Assembly (NCBI RefSeq): GCF_900113705.1
Contig: NZ_FOQI01000002.1
Span: forward strand, 248,001-312,000
Reading direction: 5' to 3'
Origin: Collimonas sp. OK307
GTDB lineage: Bacteria; Pseudomonadota; Gammaproteobacteria; Burkholderiales; Burkholderiaceae_D
Length of the DNA: 64,000 bases
Shown: positions 1 through 8,191 of the stretch, piece by piece
Layout of the letters: the number at the start of each line of letters is the position of its first letter
How positions within the stretch are numbered: the stretch's first letter is position 1
Position numbers and translations under genes: made by a program
Notes under the pieces: generated by a model
Seen by the model: the letters and a program-made list of their open reading frames with translations, nothing else
What the model was told of the DNA's origin: nothing
Database searches by the model: none

Positions 1-2
1 TT

Positions 3-86
3 GCCACTCTCTCCTTTATCAACATCACGCTGGTGGCCATCGGCCTTGGCATTGCACTGCGCTTTGGCGTGAAGTTGCACGACTAG
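3..86 (+). CDS. ABC transporter permease, C-terminal end (partial)
   Basis: The window opens inside an open frame that ends at the TAG at 84-86. The 27 visible residues are hydrophobic and finish in a short basic tail (LRFGVKLHD), as in the last membrane helix of a binding-protein-dependent permease. An ABC ATPase of the ferric-iron type follows 52 bp downstream on the same strand, so this is probably its permease partner. The 5' part lies outside the window, and the family call rests mainly on the neighbour. Confidence 0.55.
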   Translation, partial: ATLSFINITLVAIGLGIALRFGVKLHD

Positions 87-138
87 ATTGCACAAATCAG
101 TTGCACGACTATGTTGCAACACTAATCAGGAAATCATC

Positions 139-1230
139 ATGAGTGAATTAAGCGTCAATAACTTGCATCTCGACTACGGCAGCGGCGCTAGCGCCAATCC
201 GATTCTCAAAGGTGTGTCGATGGAATTGCAGCGCGGTGAAGTGGTTGCGCTGCTGGGGCCTTCCGGCAGCGGCAAAACCACCTTGCTGCGCGCGGTAGCC
301 GGCCTGGAATCACCTAAGTCAGGCAACATCCAGATCGGCGAACGCACCATGTTTGACGGCCATCGCAAGCTGGAAATTCCAGCGGAAGAACGTAATCTGG
401 GCCTGGTGTTCCAGTCCTACGCGCTGTGGCCGCACAAGACCGTATTCGACAACGTCGCCTATGGTTTGAAGCTGCGCAAAATGAACGGCAGCGACATTGC
501 CGAGCGCGTCAAAACGGTATTGAACCAGCTCGGCCTCGGCCATCTGGGCGACCGTTTCCCGCATCAATTATCCGGCGGCCAGCAGCAGCGCGTCGCCATT
601 GCCCGCGCGCTGGTGTACAACCCGCCGGTCATCCTGCTGGACGAACCGCTATCCAACCTGGATGCCAAGCTGCGCGAAGAAGCGCGCGCCTTTCTGCGTG
701 AGCTGATCGTGCGGCTAGGTTTGTCAGCGTTGATGGTGACGCACGACCAGGCCGAGGCGATGGCGATTTCGGATCGCATCCTGTTGCTCAACAACGGCAA
801 GATCGAACAGCAGGGCACACCGCAACGTATGTATGAAACGCCGGATACGTTGTTCACGGCGGAGTTCATGGGCAGTAACAACCGCCTGCGGGCCAAGGTG
901 CTGCAACGCGACGGCGAACAAGCCTTGCTGCAGGTCGAAGGCGGCAATGTGAAGGCGACACTACGTGGCCAGGCCATCAACAACGACGGCAAGGATGCGG
1001 TCGCGATTATCCGCGTCGAGCAAGTCAACATCTCAGACACACCTGTGGATAACGCCATCAAGCTGCCGCTGTCGACCTGCATGTACCTGGGCGATCGCTG
1101 GGAATGCGTGTTCCGCAATATCGACGCAAGCGGCGCCGACAGCACTGTCTTGCGCGCCTATGCACGGCAAAGGCTGGCGCCGGGCGAGTACTGGCTGCAA
1201 TTGCCGCAAGTCTCGCTGTGGGCCTTCTAG
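139..1230 (+). CDS. ABC transporter ATP-binding protein, Fe3+/FbpC-like
   Basis: A 363-residue cytoplasmic ATPase that energises an importer. Walker A GPSGSGKTT lies at about residues 40-48, the signature LSGGQQQ follows, then Walker B (VILLDEP) and the switch His in MVTHDQ. The last 110 residues form a TOBE-like regulatory domain, as in FbpC, PotA and CysA. The ATG at 139 is preferred over an in-frame ATG at 88 because AGGAA precedes it and the family starts there. The upstream permease end supports an importer operon. The substrate is not proven; ferric iron is the usual one for this subgroup, but spermidine or phosphonate relatives look similar. Confidence 0.85.
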   Translation: MSELSVNNLHLDYGSGASANPILKGVSMELQRGEVVALLGPSGSGKTTLLRAVAGLESPKSGNIQIGERTMFDGHRKLEIPAEERNLGLVFQSYALWPHKTVFDNVAYGLKLRKMNGSDIAERVKTVLNQLGLGHLGDRFPHQLSGGQQQRVAIARALVYNPPVILLDEPLSNLDAKLREEARAFLRELIVRLGLSALMVTHDQAEAMAISDRILLLNNGKIEQQGTPQRMYETPDTLFTAEFMGSNNRLRAKVLQRDGEQALLQVEGGNVKATLRGQAINNDGKDAVAIIRVEQVNISDTPVDNAIKLPLSTCMYLGDRWECVFRNIDASGADSTVLRAYARQRLAPGEYWLQLPQVSLWAF

Positions 1231-1387
1231 CCAGAGATGTATAGATATAGAGATATAGAAACAGGAAAGGGGGAGTTATAAAAGGGGAGCTCTATCGATA
1301 TCCGACAACAGCCTTTGTGCAGCTTGACCATCACCGCACAATCAACAACAAAATCGCAGTAGAAAAATATTACACAACGGAGGAACA
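1231..1387. promoter_or_regulatory. Intergenic region upstream of porin gene
   Basis: This is a 157-bp non-coding gap. It contains an AT-rich TATAGATATAGAGATATAG stretch near 1239-1257. The porin ribosome binding site (GGAGG) lies about 8 bases before the ATG at 1388. No convincing -35/-10 pair was identified by eye. Confidence 0.4.
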
Positions 1388-2461
1388 ATGAAAAGAAAAC
1401 ACCTGGCGACAGCAATCCTCGCCGCGCTCGGCCTGCTGGCATCCGGCGCTTATGCCCAATCCAGCGTCACTGTTTACGGTCTCGTCGATACCGGCGTCGA
1501 GTATGTGAATAACGCCAATGCCAACAAGGATGGCGTGGTCCGCTTGAGTTCCGGCGCCATGAATACCTCGCGTATCGGCTTCCGCGGCACCGAAGATCTT
1601 GGCGGCGGGTTGAAGGCGGTATTCCAATTGGAAAACGGCTTCAAGACCGATACCGGCGAATTCGACAGCGCCGGCCTGCTGTTCGGCCGTCAAGCCAATG
1701 TGGGCCTGGAAGGCAGCTTCGGACGCATCGTTGCCGGCCGTTCCTACTCCACCACCTATGACTTCATCTTGCCGTTCGACCCTATGGGTTATTCCGGCCA
1801 GTATTCATGGGTGACTTCGGCCGGCGCTACCGGCGGCCGCAAGGATGGCATGCTGACCAACCTGCCGAACATGCTCAAGTACACAGGGAAATTCGGCAGC
1901 TTCAAGCTGGGCGCAACCTATGGCTTCGGTGAAGTCGCAGGCAGCACCGGCGACACAGCAAAATACGCGCTGGGCGCCGGTTACGAAAACGGCCCGTTCC
2001 GGGTTGCCGCGACATTTGACCGGGTCGACGGCACTGCGGCAGTCGCCGGCGGCGCTTACGACAAGGCCACCAGCATCCATCTGGCCGGCGATTACCAACT
2101 GAGCAGCACGCTGGGCCTGGACCTGGGTTATCGCAACTACAAGAAGACGCTGGCATCGAATGCGGCCGATCTGCGTAGCGATTTCTTCTGGGGTGGCGCT
2201 ACCTACAAGGTAACGCCGGTAGTAACGCTGATCGGCGCTGTCTACTATCAGAACATCAAGAATGTAGCCAGCGGCAAGGATGCCGATCCGATCATGTATT
2301 CGGTTCGCGGCAAGTATGCACTCTCGAAACGCACCGACCTGTATCTGAGCGCGGCCTACGCCAAAGCCAAGAACCAGCAACTGGTTGGCGTGTCGCGTGA
2401 CGACGTTGCCTACGGCACCAGCCAGACCGGCGTTATCGGCGGGATTCAGCACCGGTTCTAA
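1388..2461 (+). CDS. Outer-membrane porin, Gram-negative betaproteobacterial type
   Basis: A 357-residue trimeric porin of the Omp32/Burkholderia family that passes small solutes across the outer membrane. It starts with a signal peptide (MKRKHLATAILAALGLLASGAYA, cleaved before QSS), followed by the family opening SSVTVYGLVDTGVEYV. Alternating beta strands follow, and the last residue is Phe (QHRF), the usual signal for the BAM machinery. A clear GGAGG precedes the ATG. Two hairpins follow the stop, so the gene is probably monocistronic and strongly expressed. Confidence 0.93.
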   Translation: MKRKHLATAILAALGLLASGAYAQSSVTVYGLVDTGVEYVNNANANKDGVVRLSSGAMNTSRIGFRGTEDLGGGLKAVFQLENGFKTDTGEFDSAGLLFGRQANVGLEGSFGRIVAGRSYSTTYDFILPFDPMGYSGQYSWVTSAGATGGRKDGMLTNLPNMLKYTGKFGSFKLGATYGFGEVAGSTGDTAKYALGAGYENGPFRVAATFDRVDGTAAVAGGAYDKATSIHLAGDYQLSSTLGLDLGYRNYKKTLASNAADLRSDFFWGGATYKVTPVVTLIGAVYYQNIKNVASGKDADPIMYSVRGKYALSKRTDLYLSAAYAKAKNQQLVGVSRDDVAYGTSQTGVIGGIQHRF

Positions 2462-2478
2462 AGACCGCATTAAAGCCC

Positions 2479-2521
2479 GGCAAGACGCAAATTAACTTGC
2501 GTCTTGCCGAGCTGCTTTTTT
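2479..2521 (+). terminator. Rho-independent terminator after porin gene
   Basis: A perfect 12-bp stem (GGCAAGACGCAA / TTGCGTCTTGCC) with a 6-base loop is followed, after GAGCTGC, by six T. It ends porin transcription. Confidence 0.85.
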
Positions 2522-2568
2522 ACACGAAAGACATGGCGTATTTTTGTAATGCCTTTCGTGTTTTTTTT
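2522..2568 (+). terminator. Second hairpin with T-run after porin gene
   Basis: ACACGAAAG at 2522-2530 pairs with CTTTCGTGT at 2553-2561 and runs straight into eight T. The large loop contains a weak inner GGC/GCC pairing. It probably acts as a back-up terminator. Confidence 0.6.
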
Positions 2569-2673
2569 ACATCCGGTTTTTATCAATATAGTCCGTGATC
2601 CCCCTGACCTTGAATGCTGACGTAGAATGTTTCGTCAAAAAAATAATTCCCAGAACCAATATCAGGAGAATTG

Positions 2674-4881
2674 ATGCAAATTTCTACACGACGTATCTCG
2701 CTATGCGGATTGATGTTGACTGCGGCTGCGGGAATGATGGGATGCACTGCCGTTGGCGATACGCCCACCAAGGCATCACAAGCCACCACCGCCGCCACTG
2801 CGGCACTCGCTGCAAGTTCTCCCTTCGCCCAGATCAGTTCCCTGCCTTACAACCTGCCGCCATTCGACAAGATCAAGGACAGCGACTACAAACCGTCATT
2901 CGAAGCCGGGATGGCGCAGCAACGCCAGGAAGTCAACGCGATAGCAGCCAATCCGGCGGCGCCGGGTTTCGACAATACGATCCTGGCGCTGGAGCGTTCC
3001 GGCCAAATGCTGACACGCGTCTCGGATGTGTTTTTCAACCTGGTCGGCGCCAATACCAGCCCGGAGCTGGACCAGACCCAACAAGACGTTGCGCCCAAGC
3101 TGGCTGCGCACAAAGACGCCATCTTTCTGGATCCGCAATTATTTGCCCGCGTAGTTCAGCTATATCAACAACGCAGCACACTGGGCCTCGATCCCGAGTC
3201 GCTGCGGCTGCTGGAGCGCTATCACATTGAATTCGTCCGCGCCGGCGCCCGTTTATCGGCGGCCGACAAGGACCAGCTGCGCACGCTGAACCAGCAAATT
3301 TCCACGCTCACCACGCAATTCCAGCAAACCCTGCTGAAAGCGAATAACGACGGTGCTGTGGTGGTCGACAAACGGGCCGATCTGGACGGCTTGTCGGCGG
3401 AGTCCATCGCCGCCGCTGCGCAAGCCGCGAGCGACCGCAAGCTCGACGGCAAGTGGCTGATCGCGCTGCAGAACACGACCGACCAGCCGCTACTGGCGCA
3501 ACTCAAGAACCGGCAGCTGCGCGAACGCATCTATGCTGCCTCGATCACCCGTGCGAATGGCGGCAGCGACGATAATGTCGCGGCGGTCGCCCAGATCGTC
3601 AAACTGCGCGCCCAGCATGCCGCGTTGCTGGGTTACCCCAACCACGCCGCCTATGTGCTGGAAGATGAAACCGCCGGCACGCCCGAAGCCGTCAACCGCA
3701 TGCTGGCGCAACTGGCGCCGGCAGCCGCATCCAACGCCCGTAAGGAAGCAGCCGTGATGCAACAGCTGATCGACCGCCAGGCTAAAGCCAGCCATACCAA
3801 GCCATTCAAGCTGCAGCCGTGGGACTGGGCGTTTTATGCCGAGCAGGTCCGCAAGGCACGCTACAACTTCGACGAATCCCAGACCAAGCCTTACTTCGAA
3901 TTGAATCATGTGCTGCGGGACGGCGTGTTCTACGCGGCCCACGAGCTATATGGCTTGAGTTTCAAGGAACGCACCGACCTGCCGGTCTACCAGAAAGATG
4001 TACGCGTGTTTGAAGTGTTCAACCAGGATGGTTCGCCATTGGCCCTGTTCCTGTTCGATCCATTCGCGCGCGAAAACAAACAGGGCGGCGCCTGGATGAA
4101 CAGCTATGTCGCGCAATCACGGATGTTCGGGACCAAACCGGTAGTATCCAACAATATCAACATCGTCAAACCGCCGGCCGGCAAACCGGTATTGCTCACT
4201 TTTGACGAAGTCAACACGATGTTCCACGAGTTCGGCCATGCCTTGCACGGTATGTTCTCCAATGTCGAGTATCCACGCTTCTCAGGTACCGAAGTGCCGC
4301 CCGACTTCGTCGAATATCCGTCGCAATTCAACGAAATGTGGTCGCACAATCCACAAGTCCTGGCGCACTATGCCAAGCACTACAAGACCGGCAAGCCGAT
4401 GCCGCAGGCGTTGGTCAACAAAGTCCTGGCTGCGCGTAAATTCAATGCCGGTTACGACAGCTCCGAGTATCTGGCGGCTTCGATACTGGACCAGGCCTGG
4501 CACCAGCTGCCGGCTGACCAGACTCCCGCAGCCAAGGACGTCATGGCGTTTGAAGCGAAAGCATTGCAGACTGCAGCGGGCGGTGAAGGTTATGTGGTGC
4601 CGCCGCGCTACCACACCGCGTATTTCCAGCATATCTTCGCCAACGGCTATTCGGCCGGTTATTACGCTTATATCTGGAGCGACGTGTTGGCCAAGGATAC
4701 CGAGCACTGGATGAATACCCACGGCGGCTTGAAACGCGGCAACGGCGACCTGCTGCGCTCCAAGGTGCTGTCACGCGGCTTTAGTGCCGATCCGAGTGCC
4801 TTGTTCAAGGACTTTTATGGACGCGGGCCGGAAGTCGGCCCGTTGCTGGAGGCGCGTGGTTTGACGGAAGCCGCAAAGTAA
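2674..4881 (+). CDS. M3 family oligopeptidase (Dcp/OpdA-like), predicted lipoprotein
   Basis: A 735-residue zinc metallopeptidase that degrades oligopeptides. The thimet-family zinc motif HEFGH lies near residues 518-522, with the third ligand Glu about 25 residues on (SGTEVPPDFVEYPSQ region). The N-terminus is a signal peptide ending in an MMGC lipobox, so the enzyme is probably exported and lipidated, unlike cytosolic OpdA. The ATG at 2674 sits five bases after GGAG; a TTG three bases earlier is the alternative. A strong terminator follows. It is single-gene, and no partner is evident. Confidence 0.88.
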   Translation: MQISTRRISLCGLMLTAAAGMMGCTAVGDTPTKASQATTAATAALAASSPFAQISSLPYNLPPFDKIKDSDYKPSFEAGMAQQRQEVNAIAANPAAPGFDNTILALERSGQMLTRVSDVFFNLVGANTSPELDQTQQDVAPKLAAHKDAIFLDPQLFARVVQLYQQRSTLGLDPESLRLLERYHIEFVRAGARLSAADKDQLRTLNQQISTLTTQFQQTLLKANNDGAVVVDKRADLDGLSAESIAAAAQAASDRKLDGKWLIALQNTTDQPLLAQLKNRQLRERIYAASITRANGGSDDNVAAVAQIVKLRAQHAALLGYPNHAAYVLEDETAGTPEAVNRMLAQLAPAAASNARKEAAVMQQLIDRQAKASHTKPFKLQPWDWAFYAEQVRKARYNFDESQTKPYFELNHVLRDGVFYAAHELYGLSFKERTDLPVYQKDVRVFEVFNQDGSPLALFLFDPFARENKQGGAWMNSYVAQSRMFGTKPVVSNNINIVKPPAGKPVLLTFDEVNTMFHEFGHALHGMFSNVEYPRFSGTEVPPDFVEYPSQFNEMWSHNPQVLAHYAKHYKTGKPMPQALVNKVLAARKFNAGYDSSEYLAASILDQAWHQLPADQTPAAKDVMAFEAKALQTAAGGEGYVVPPRYHTAYFQHIFANGYSAGYYAYIWSDVLAKDTEHWMNTHGGLKRGNGDLLRSKVLSRGFSADPSALFKDFYGRGPEVGPLLEARGLTEAAK

Positions 4882-4893
4882 TCTGAAATGTAA

Positions 4894-4925
4894 AAACGGG
4901 GCAGAAAATCTGCCCCGTTTTTTTC
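4894..4925 (+). terminator. Rho-independent terminator of the M3 peptidase gene
   Basis: A perfect 12-bp stem (AAACGGGGCAGA / TCTGCCCCGTTT) with an AAA loop is followed by a T-run. The same 36-base sequence occurs again at 6137-6172. Confidence 0.9.
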
Positions 4926-4956
4926 GTCCTGGAAATCCGTATTGGAGCCGAGTAAG

Positions 4957-5045
4957 GTGGGCAAGTTTTTTTGCCCACGTGTTAGCAAGATAACCGGTGT
5001 CAGGAAATTTACGGTCCGCGTGGGCATTCATGCCCACCCTACAGG
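4957..5045. repeat. REP-like intergenic palindromic element, copy 1, left border of cassette
   Basis: The element consists of GGTGGGCA..TTTTTTTGCCCAC at the left, then CAAGATAACCGGTGTCAG (4986-5003), then the palindrome CGTGGGCATTCATGCCCACC with the tail CTACA. The left 55 bases recur as a direct repeat at 6070-6122, on the other side of the two-gene cassette. Confidence 0.75.
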
Positions 5046-5104
5046 TTGAAGGCGCAGTTTTCCGAGGCAAGTAAATTGGAAATAAATAGTGTAAACAATT
5101 TATT

Positions 5105-5431
5105 TCAATATTTGATAGACATCCGATCACTGAGCCATCCCAAGATACCTGGCTGTTTTTTTCCTGGGATTCTTAAGCCTCTATAGCGCATCACCAAATC
5201 TACTACTTGCTCGATAGTAGCAACAGCCCCCCATTCCGCTTCTGTCAAACGCATATCAAAATATTTTTCGACTTGCATTACGCATACAAATAAATCATCG
5301 CCATCTATTTTTAAATCCGATACAAGGCGGGCATCAACCAGCAATTCTTCCCGTTTAATCCATCCGATGGCATCGATAAAAATATCAATGACTTTTCCCA
5401 GCACCTCATCTCTTGTCTGTTCATTTGCCAT
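5105..5431 (-). CDS. Small acyl-carrier-like protein (DUF1493-like), function unknown
   Basis: A 108-residue acidic protein, mostly helical by composition. The segment LKIDGDDLFVCVMQVEKYFDM resembles DUF1493 proteins, which share the acyl-carrier fold. Where a carrier would have D-S-L it has D-D-L, so there is no phosphopantetheine serine in that position. The ATG at 5431 follows GAGAG, and it overlaps the end of the upstream gene by 11 bp, indicating translational coupling. Base composition is more AT-rich than the flanking genes. Fold assignment is by recalled motif only. Confidence 0.6.
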   Translation of the reverse strand: MANEQTRDEVLGKVIDIFIDAIGWIKREELLVDARLVSDLKIDGDDLFVCVMQVEKYFDMRLTEAEWGAVATIEQVVDLVMRYRGLRIPGKKQPGILGWLSDRMSIKY

Positions 5432-5969
5432 TTTTACTCTCGATTGCACACATGCCGATGCTGACTACATCGAAAACGGCAAATCCTAAAGCAACGAATG
5501 GGGACGCCCGACCTATAATGCCAAATACCCTGGTAGTTCCAAAAACAGCCTTTGCTGCTCTATTCGCGCTTGCCGGAATTTTGGCAAAGGGAAAAAATTT
5601 CAGGCCATAGTGGCTTATCAAATTTGTGTTTTTTCCGGCACCAAGAAATTGGCCTCTTCCAAGGGCTGATTTAGGAATAGGCATACCACCGATACCTGAA
5701 ATCGCTGCAGCCGCCGTTAACCCATAATGATCTTTAGCGCACTCCCAAAGCTGATCAAGCGTTAGATCTGGAATTTGAACGTTTGGAATTGAAAATTTCG
5801 CTAATTCATAGTTACCCTCATCACCAACTAGCGCCATAGCCCCGCTGTAACCAGACAACATTGAGAAATCATTGTGGAGACTGCCAGTATTCACTTTAGC
5901 AAAAGATGGGGGAACTCGAAATTTATGGACGCCCTCAAAAATTGCCGAATGCAAAGATACCTCTTTCAT
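5421..5969 (-). CDS. Hypothetical small membrane protein, cassette partner of DUF1493-like gene
   Basis: A 182-residue protein I do not recognise with certainty. The N-terminal 75 residues look soluble. The middle (GLTAAAAISGIGGMPIPKSALG) is glycine/alanine rich. The C-terminus has a hydrophobic segment (IIGRASPFVALGFAVFDVVSIG) that could span or insert in a membrane. The layout G-x-x-x-P-K..G..T.....GR..P.x.G....D resembles C-terminal parts of small proteins found near DUF1493 genes and polymorphic toxin loci; that is a weak analogy. Its end overlaps the next gene, so the two are co-expressed. The pair is AT-rich and lies between direct repeats, suggesting acquisition. Confidence 0.6.
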   Translation of the reverse strand: MKEVSLHSAIFEGVHKFRVPPSFAKVNTGSLHNDFSMLSGYSGAMALVGDEGNYELAKFSIPNVQIPDLTLDQLWECAKDHYGLTAAAAISGIGGMPIPKSALGRGQFLGAGKNTNLISHYGLKFFPFAKIPASANRAAKAVFGTTRVFGIIGRASPFVALGFAVFDVVSIGMCAIESKNGK

Positions 5970-6069
5970 GGAGAGCGCCTATCAATTTGATTGAGATTCA
6001 AAGATAGTACCCACTTAAAAATATCATTTCAACAATGATTTTAAACAACCCTGCAAAAGCAGCACGGCA

Positions 6070-6122
6070 GGGTGGGTAAGCTTTTTGCGCAAGCGTTGCC
6101 AAGATAACCGGTGTCAGAAAAT
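6070..6122. repeat. Right border direct repeat of the cassette
   Basis: GGGTGGGTAAGCTTTTTGCGCAAGCGTTGC leads into CAAGATAACCGGTGTCAG (6100-6117), matching 4957-5012 in order and orientation. It borders the two-gene cassette on its promoter side. Confidence 0.7.
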
Positions 6123-6137
6123 TGCGCTGGAACGTGA

Positions 6138-6168
6138 AAACGGGGCAGAAAATCTGCCCCGTTTTTTT
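6138..6168 (-). terminator. Terminator hairpin of asparaginase-like gene (duplicate of 4894-4925)
   Basis: The 12-bp stem and AAA loop are identical to those after the M3 peptidase gene. The hairpin is nearly symmetric, so it can end leftward transcription of the asparaginase-like gene, 30 bp from its stop, though the T-run is longer on the plus strand. Confidence 0.65.
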
Positions 6169-6198
6169 CGTCTCGAAGATGCGCGTTACAGCAAAATA

Positions 6199-6684
6199 TT
6201 ACAGTGGTTCAAACACTCCAGCCGCCCGATTTTTTTCGACTTTATCCCACGCAAAAATCTTGCCGTTCATCGCCACATACACGCCAGGCGGCAAGGCTTG
6301 CGCAACGCCGCAAGCAAAACCGAAATTGAACAGCGCATCGGAATTGGCAATGGAGTAGGGAATCATCGCGCCGGTCACCACGATGGTCTTGTCCAGCGCG
6401 GCAGCACCCAGCACAGCGGCTGTCTCGCGCATGGTGTCGGTGCCGTGGATGATCACTATCGACTGCTCCTCAGCATGGGTGCAGGAAGCCAGCACGCGCC
6501 GGCGATCTATATCCTGCATGTCGAGTGAATCCAGCAAAGGCAATTCTTCCAGCGCGATTTCGGTAGTGATGCGCGCGCGCTGGATCACTTGCGGCAGGTG
6601 GCTGGCGGCAAAAGTCAGTTTGCCGGCGATCTCGTCGTAATGCTTATCGAAGGTGCCGCCGGTGGCGATGATACGTAAAGCCAT
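6199..6684 (-). CDS. Short asparaginase/glutaminase-like protein (N-terminal domain only)
   Basis: A 161-residue protein matching only the first domain of the type I/II L-asparaginase family, which is normally about 330 residues. It keeps the nucleophile motif ATGGTFDK near the N-terminus and the second Thr-Asp motif HGTDTM. The C-terminal domain is absent, yet the frame ends cleanly and no further asparaginase coding is seen in the 200 bp beyond. Stand-alone short asparaginase-domain proteins of this size occur in betaproteobacteria, so it may be intact rather than broken. The ATG at 6684 has AAGGAAA upstream; an earlier in-frame ATG at 6705 has none. Activity on asparagine is not assured. 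Confidence 0.75.
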   Translation of the reverse strand: MALRIIATGGTFDKHYDEIAGKLTFAASHLPQVIQRARITTEIALEELPLLDSLDMQDIDRRRVLASCTHAEEQSIVIIHGTDTMRETAAVLGAAALDKTIVVTGAMIPYSIANSDALFNFGFACGVAQALPPGVYVAMNGKIFAWDKVEKNRAAGVFEPL

Positions 6685-6724
6685 GGGAATCCGTTTCCTT
6701 TTCAATAATTATGATTGCTCGCGG

Positions 6725-8191
6725 TCATTTCGGTGGAGTACGTGAAGCAGCCGGACGAGGCCGTCGACGCGCGAACAACGAAAACAGTATAAATACCACG
6801 ATCAACGCTGCCGCCGCCAGCCCCCACGGCAATAAAGACAGCATGGGCGAAGCCGGTCCCCCTTGACGCTGGGTTTTGACCATTTCAGGGGTGATGCCTG
6901 GCGCGTCTGCTTGGCCGTATTGCTTCAGGATGTAGTTGGTCAGTGTTGCAATCTGGATATCGTTCAGATGATCTGCGAAGCCGGGCATGAAGGCTTCGTC
7001 ATCCTTACCGCGGCGCTGTACGCCGTTGAGGATCACCATCAGCAGATTGCCTGGCTCGCGCGCGCCCACCACGCTATTGCTGAACAACGACGGGTAATAA
7101 CCGCCGACCACCCCGCTGCCGCTAGCCGAGTGGCAGCTGGCGCAGTTCCCGCTGAATAACTCTGCACCGCCGGAAGCATTACTGCTGACCGATACTGCGG
7201 CTACGCCGCGCAAATCGGCGTCGTCATCTGCTGCCTGGCCCCAGGCATAACGCGGCTTCTTGTCGGCGGCATCGCTGATGGCCGGCACACTGCGCATGTA
7301 CGTAACAATCGCCTTCAGGTCGGCGTCGCTCATATATTGAAGGCTATGTTCGATCGCTTCAGCCATGCCGCCGGCAGCGGACGCCTTGCCCGGCACCAGG
7401 CCTGTTTTCAGGTACTGGATCACTTCTTCGTCTTTCCAGCCGCCGATGCCGCTGACCGGATCGGGCGTGATGTTGAACGCCGTCCAGCCGCCCAGTTGGG
7501 CACCGCCGAAAGAACGCTTGAGGTCCACGCCCATAGTCAGGTTACGCGGAGTATGGCATTCCTGGCAGTGGGCCGGCCCTTCCACCAGGTAAGCACCGCG
7601 ATTCCATTCGGGGCTTTTGGCGGCATCGTCCTTCCATTCGCCCGGCTTGAAATTGAACAGGTTCCAGCCGGCCAGGATCCAGCGCTGGTTGAGCGGGAAA
7701 GGTAAATTGTTTTCCAGGTTTTTTTGCTGTATCGGCGGCAGGCTGAACAGATAAGCCTTGATCGCCAGCACGTCGTCGCGCGACAGTTTGGTATAGGAAG
7801 CGTAGGGCATTGCAGGATACAGGTGCTTGCCTTTGTCATCGACGCCGTTGTGTAGCGCACGGATGAAATCTTCATCGCTCCAGTTGCCGATGCCGGTCTC
7901 TTTGTCGGGCGTAATGTTGGAGCCGTAGATGGTGCCGAACGGCGTCGCCAGCGGATAACCGCCGGCGAACGGCTTGGCCTGATCGACCGTGTGGCAAGCG
8001 ATGCAGTCGGCAGCTTTGGTCAGGTACTCGCCACGCGTGATCTGGTCGGCGTTGGGAGGGGCGGCGAGCGTGGCCGAGGGGGCAGCCGGAGCGGCATCCG
8101 CAGCAGCGGCGCCGTGCGCCATGCCGGCTACCAGAGCCATGCCCGCAATCCAGCGGGCGAGACGGCAAGCGAATTGAGAGCGGGCCGTCAT
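6725..8191 (-). CDS. Triheme cytochrome c subunit of membrane-bound sugar/gluconate dehydrogenase
   Basis: A 488-residue electron-transfer subunit with three heme c motifs, CIACH, CQECH and CASCH. It has an N-terminal signal and a C-terminal membrane anchor (LLPWGLAAAALIVVFILFSLFA followed by basic residues), typical of the beta subunit of FAD-dependent gluconate, glucose, sorbitol or alcohol dehydrogenases. It passes electrons from the flavoprotein to ubiquinone in the periplasm. Its ATG overlaps the stop of the catalytic subunit gene (ATGA), which fixes the start at 8191 and implies coupling. It is the third gene of the operon. Confidence 0.9.
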   Translation of the reverse strand: MTARSQFACRLARWIAGMALVAGMAHGAAAADAAPAAPSATLAAPPNADQITRGEYLTKAADCIACHTVDQAKPFAGGYPLATPFGTIYGSNITPDKETGIGNWSDEDFIRALHNGVDDKGKHLYPAMPYASYTKLSRDDVLAIKAYLFSLPPIQQKNLENNLPFPLNQRWILAGWNLFNFKPGEWKDDAAKSPEWNRGAYLVEGPAHCQECHTPRNLTMGVDLKRSFGGAQLGGWTAFNITPDPVSGIGGWKDEEVIQYLKTGLVPGKASAAGGMAEAIEHSLQYMSDADLKAIVTYMRSVPAISDAADKKPRYAWGQAADDDADLRGVAAVSVSSNASGGAELFSGNCASCHSASGSGVVGGYYPSLFSNSVVGAREPGNLLMVILNGVQRRGKDDEAFMPGFADHLNDIQIATLTNYILKQYGQADAPGITPEMVKTQRQGGPASPMLSLLPWGLAAAALIVVFILFSLFARRRPRPAASRTPPK

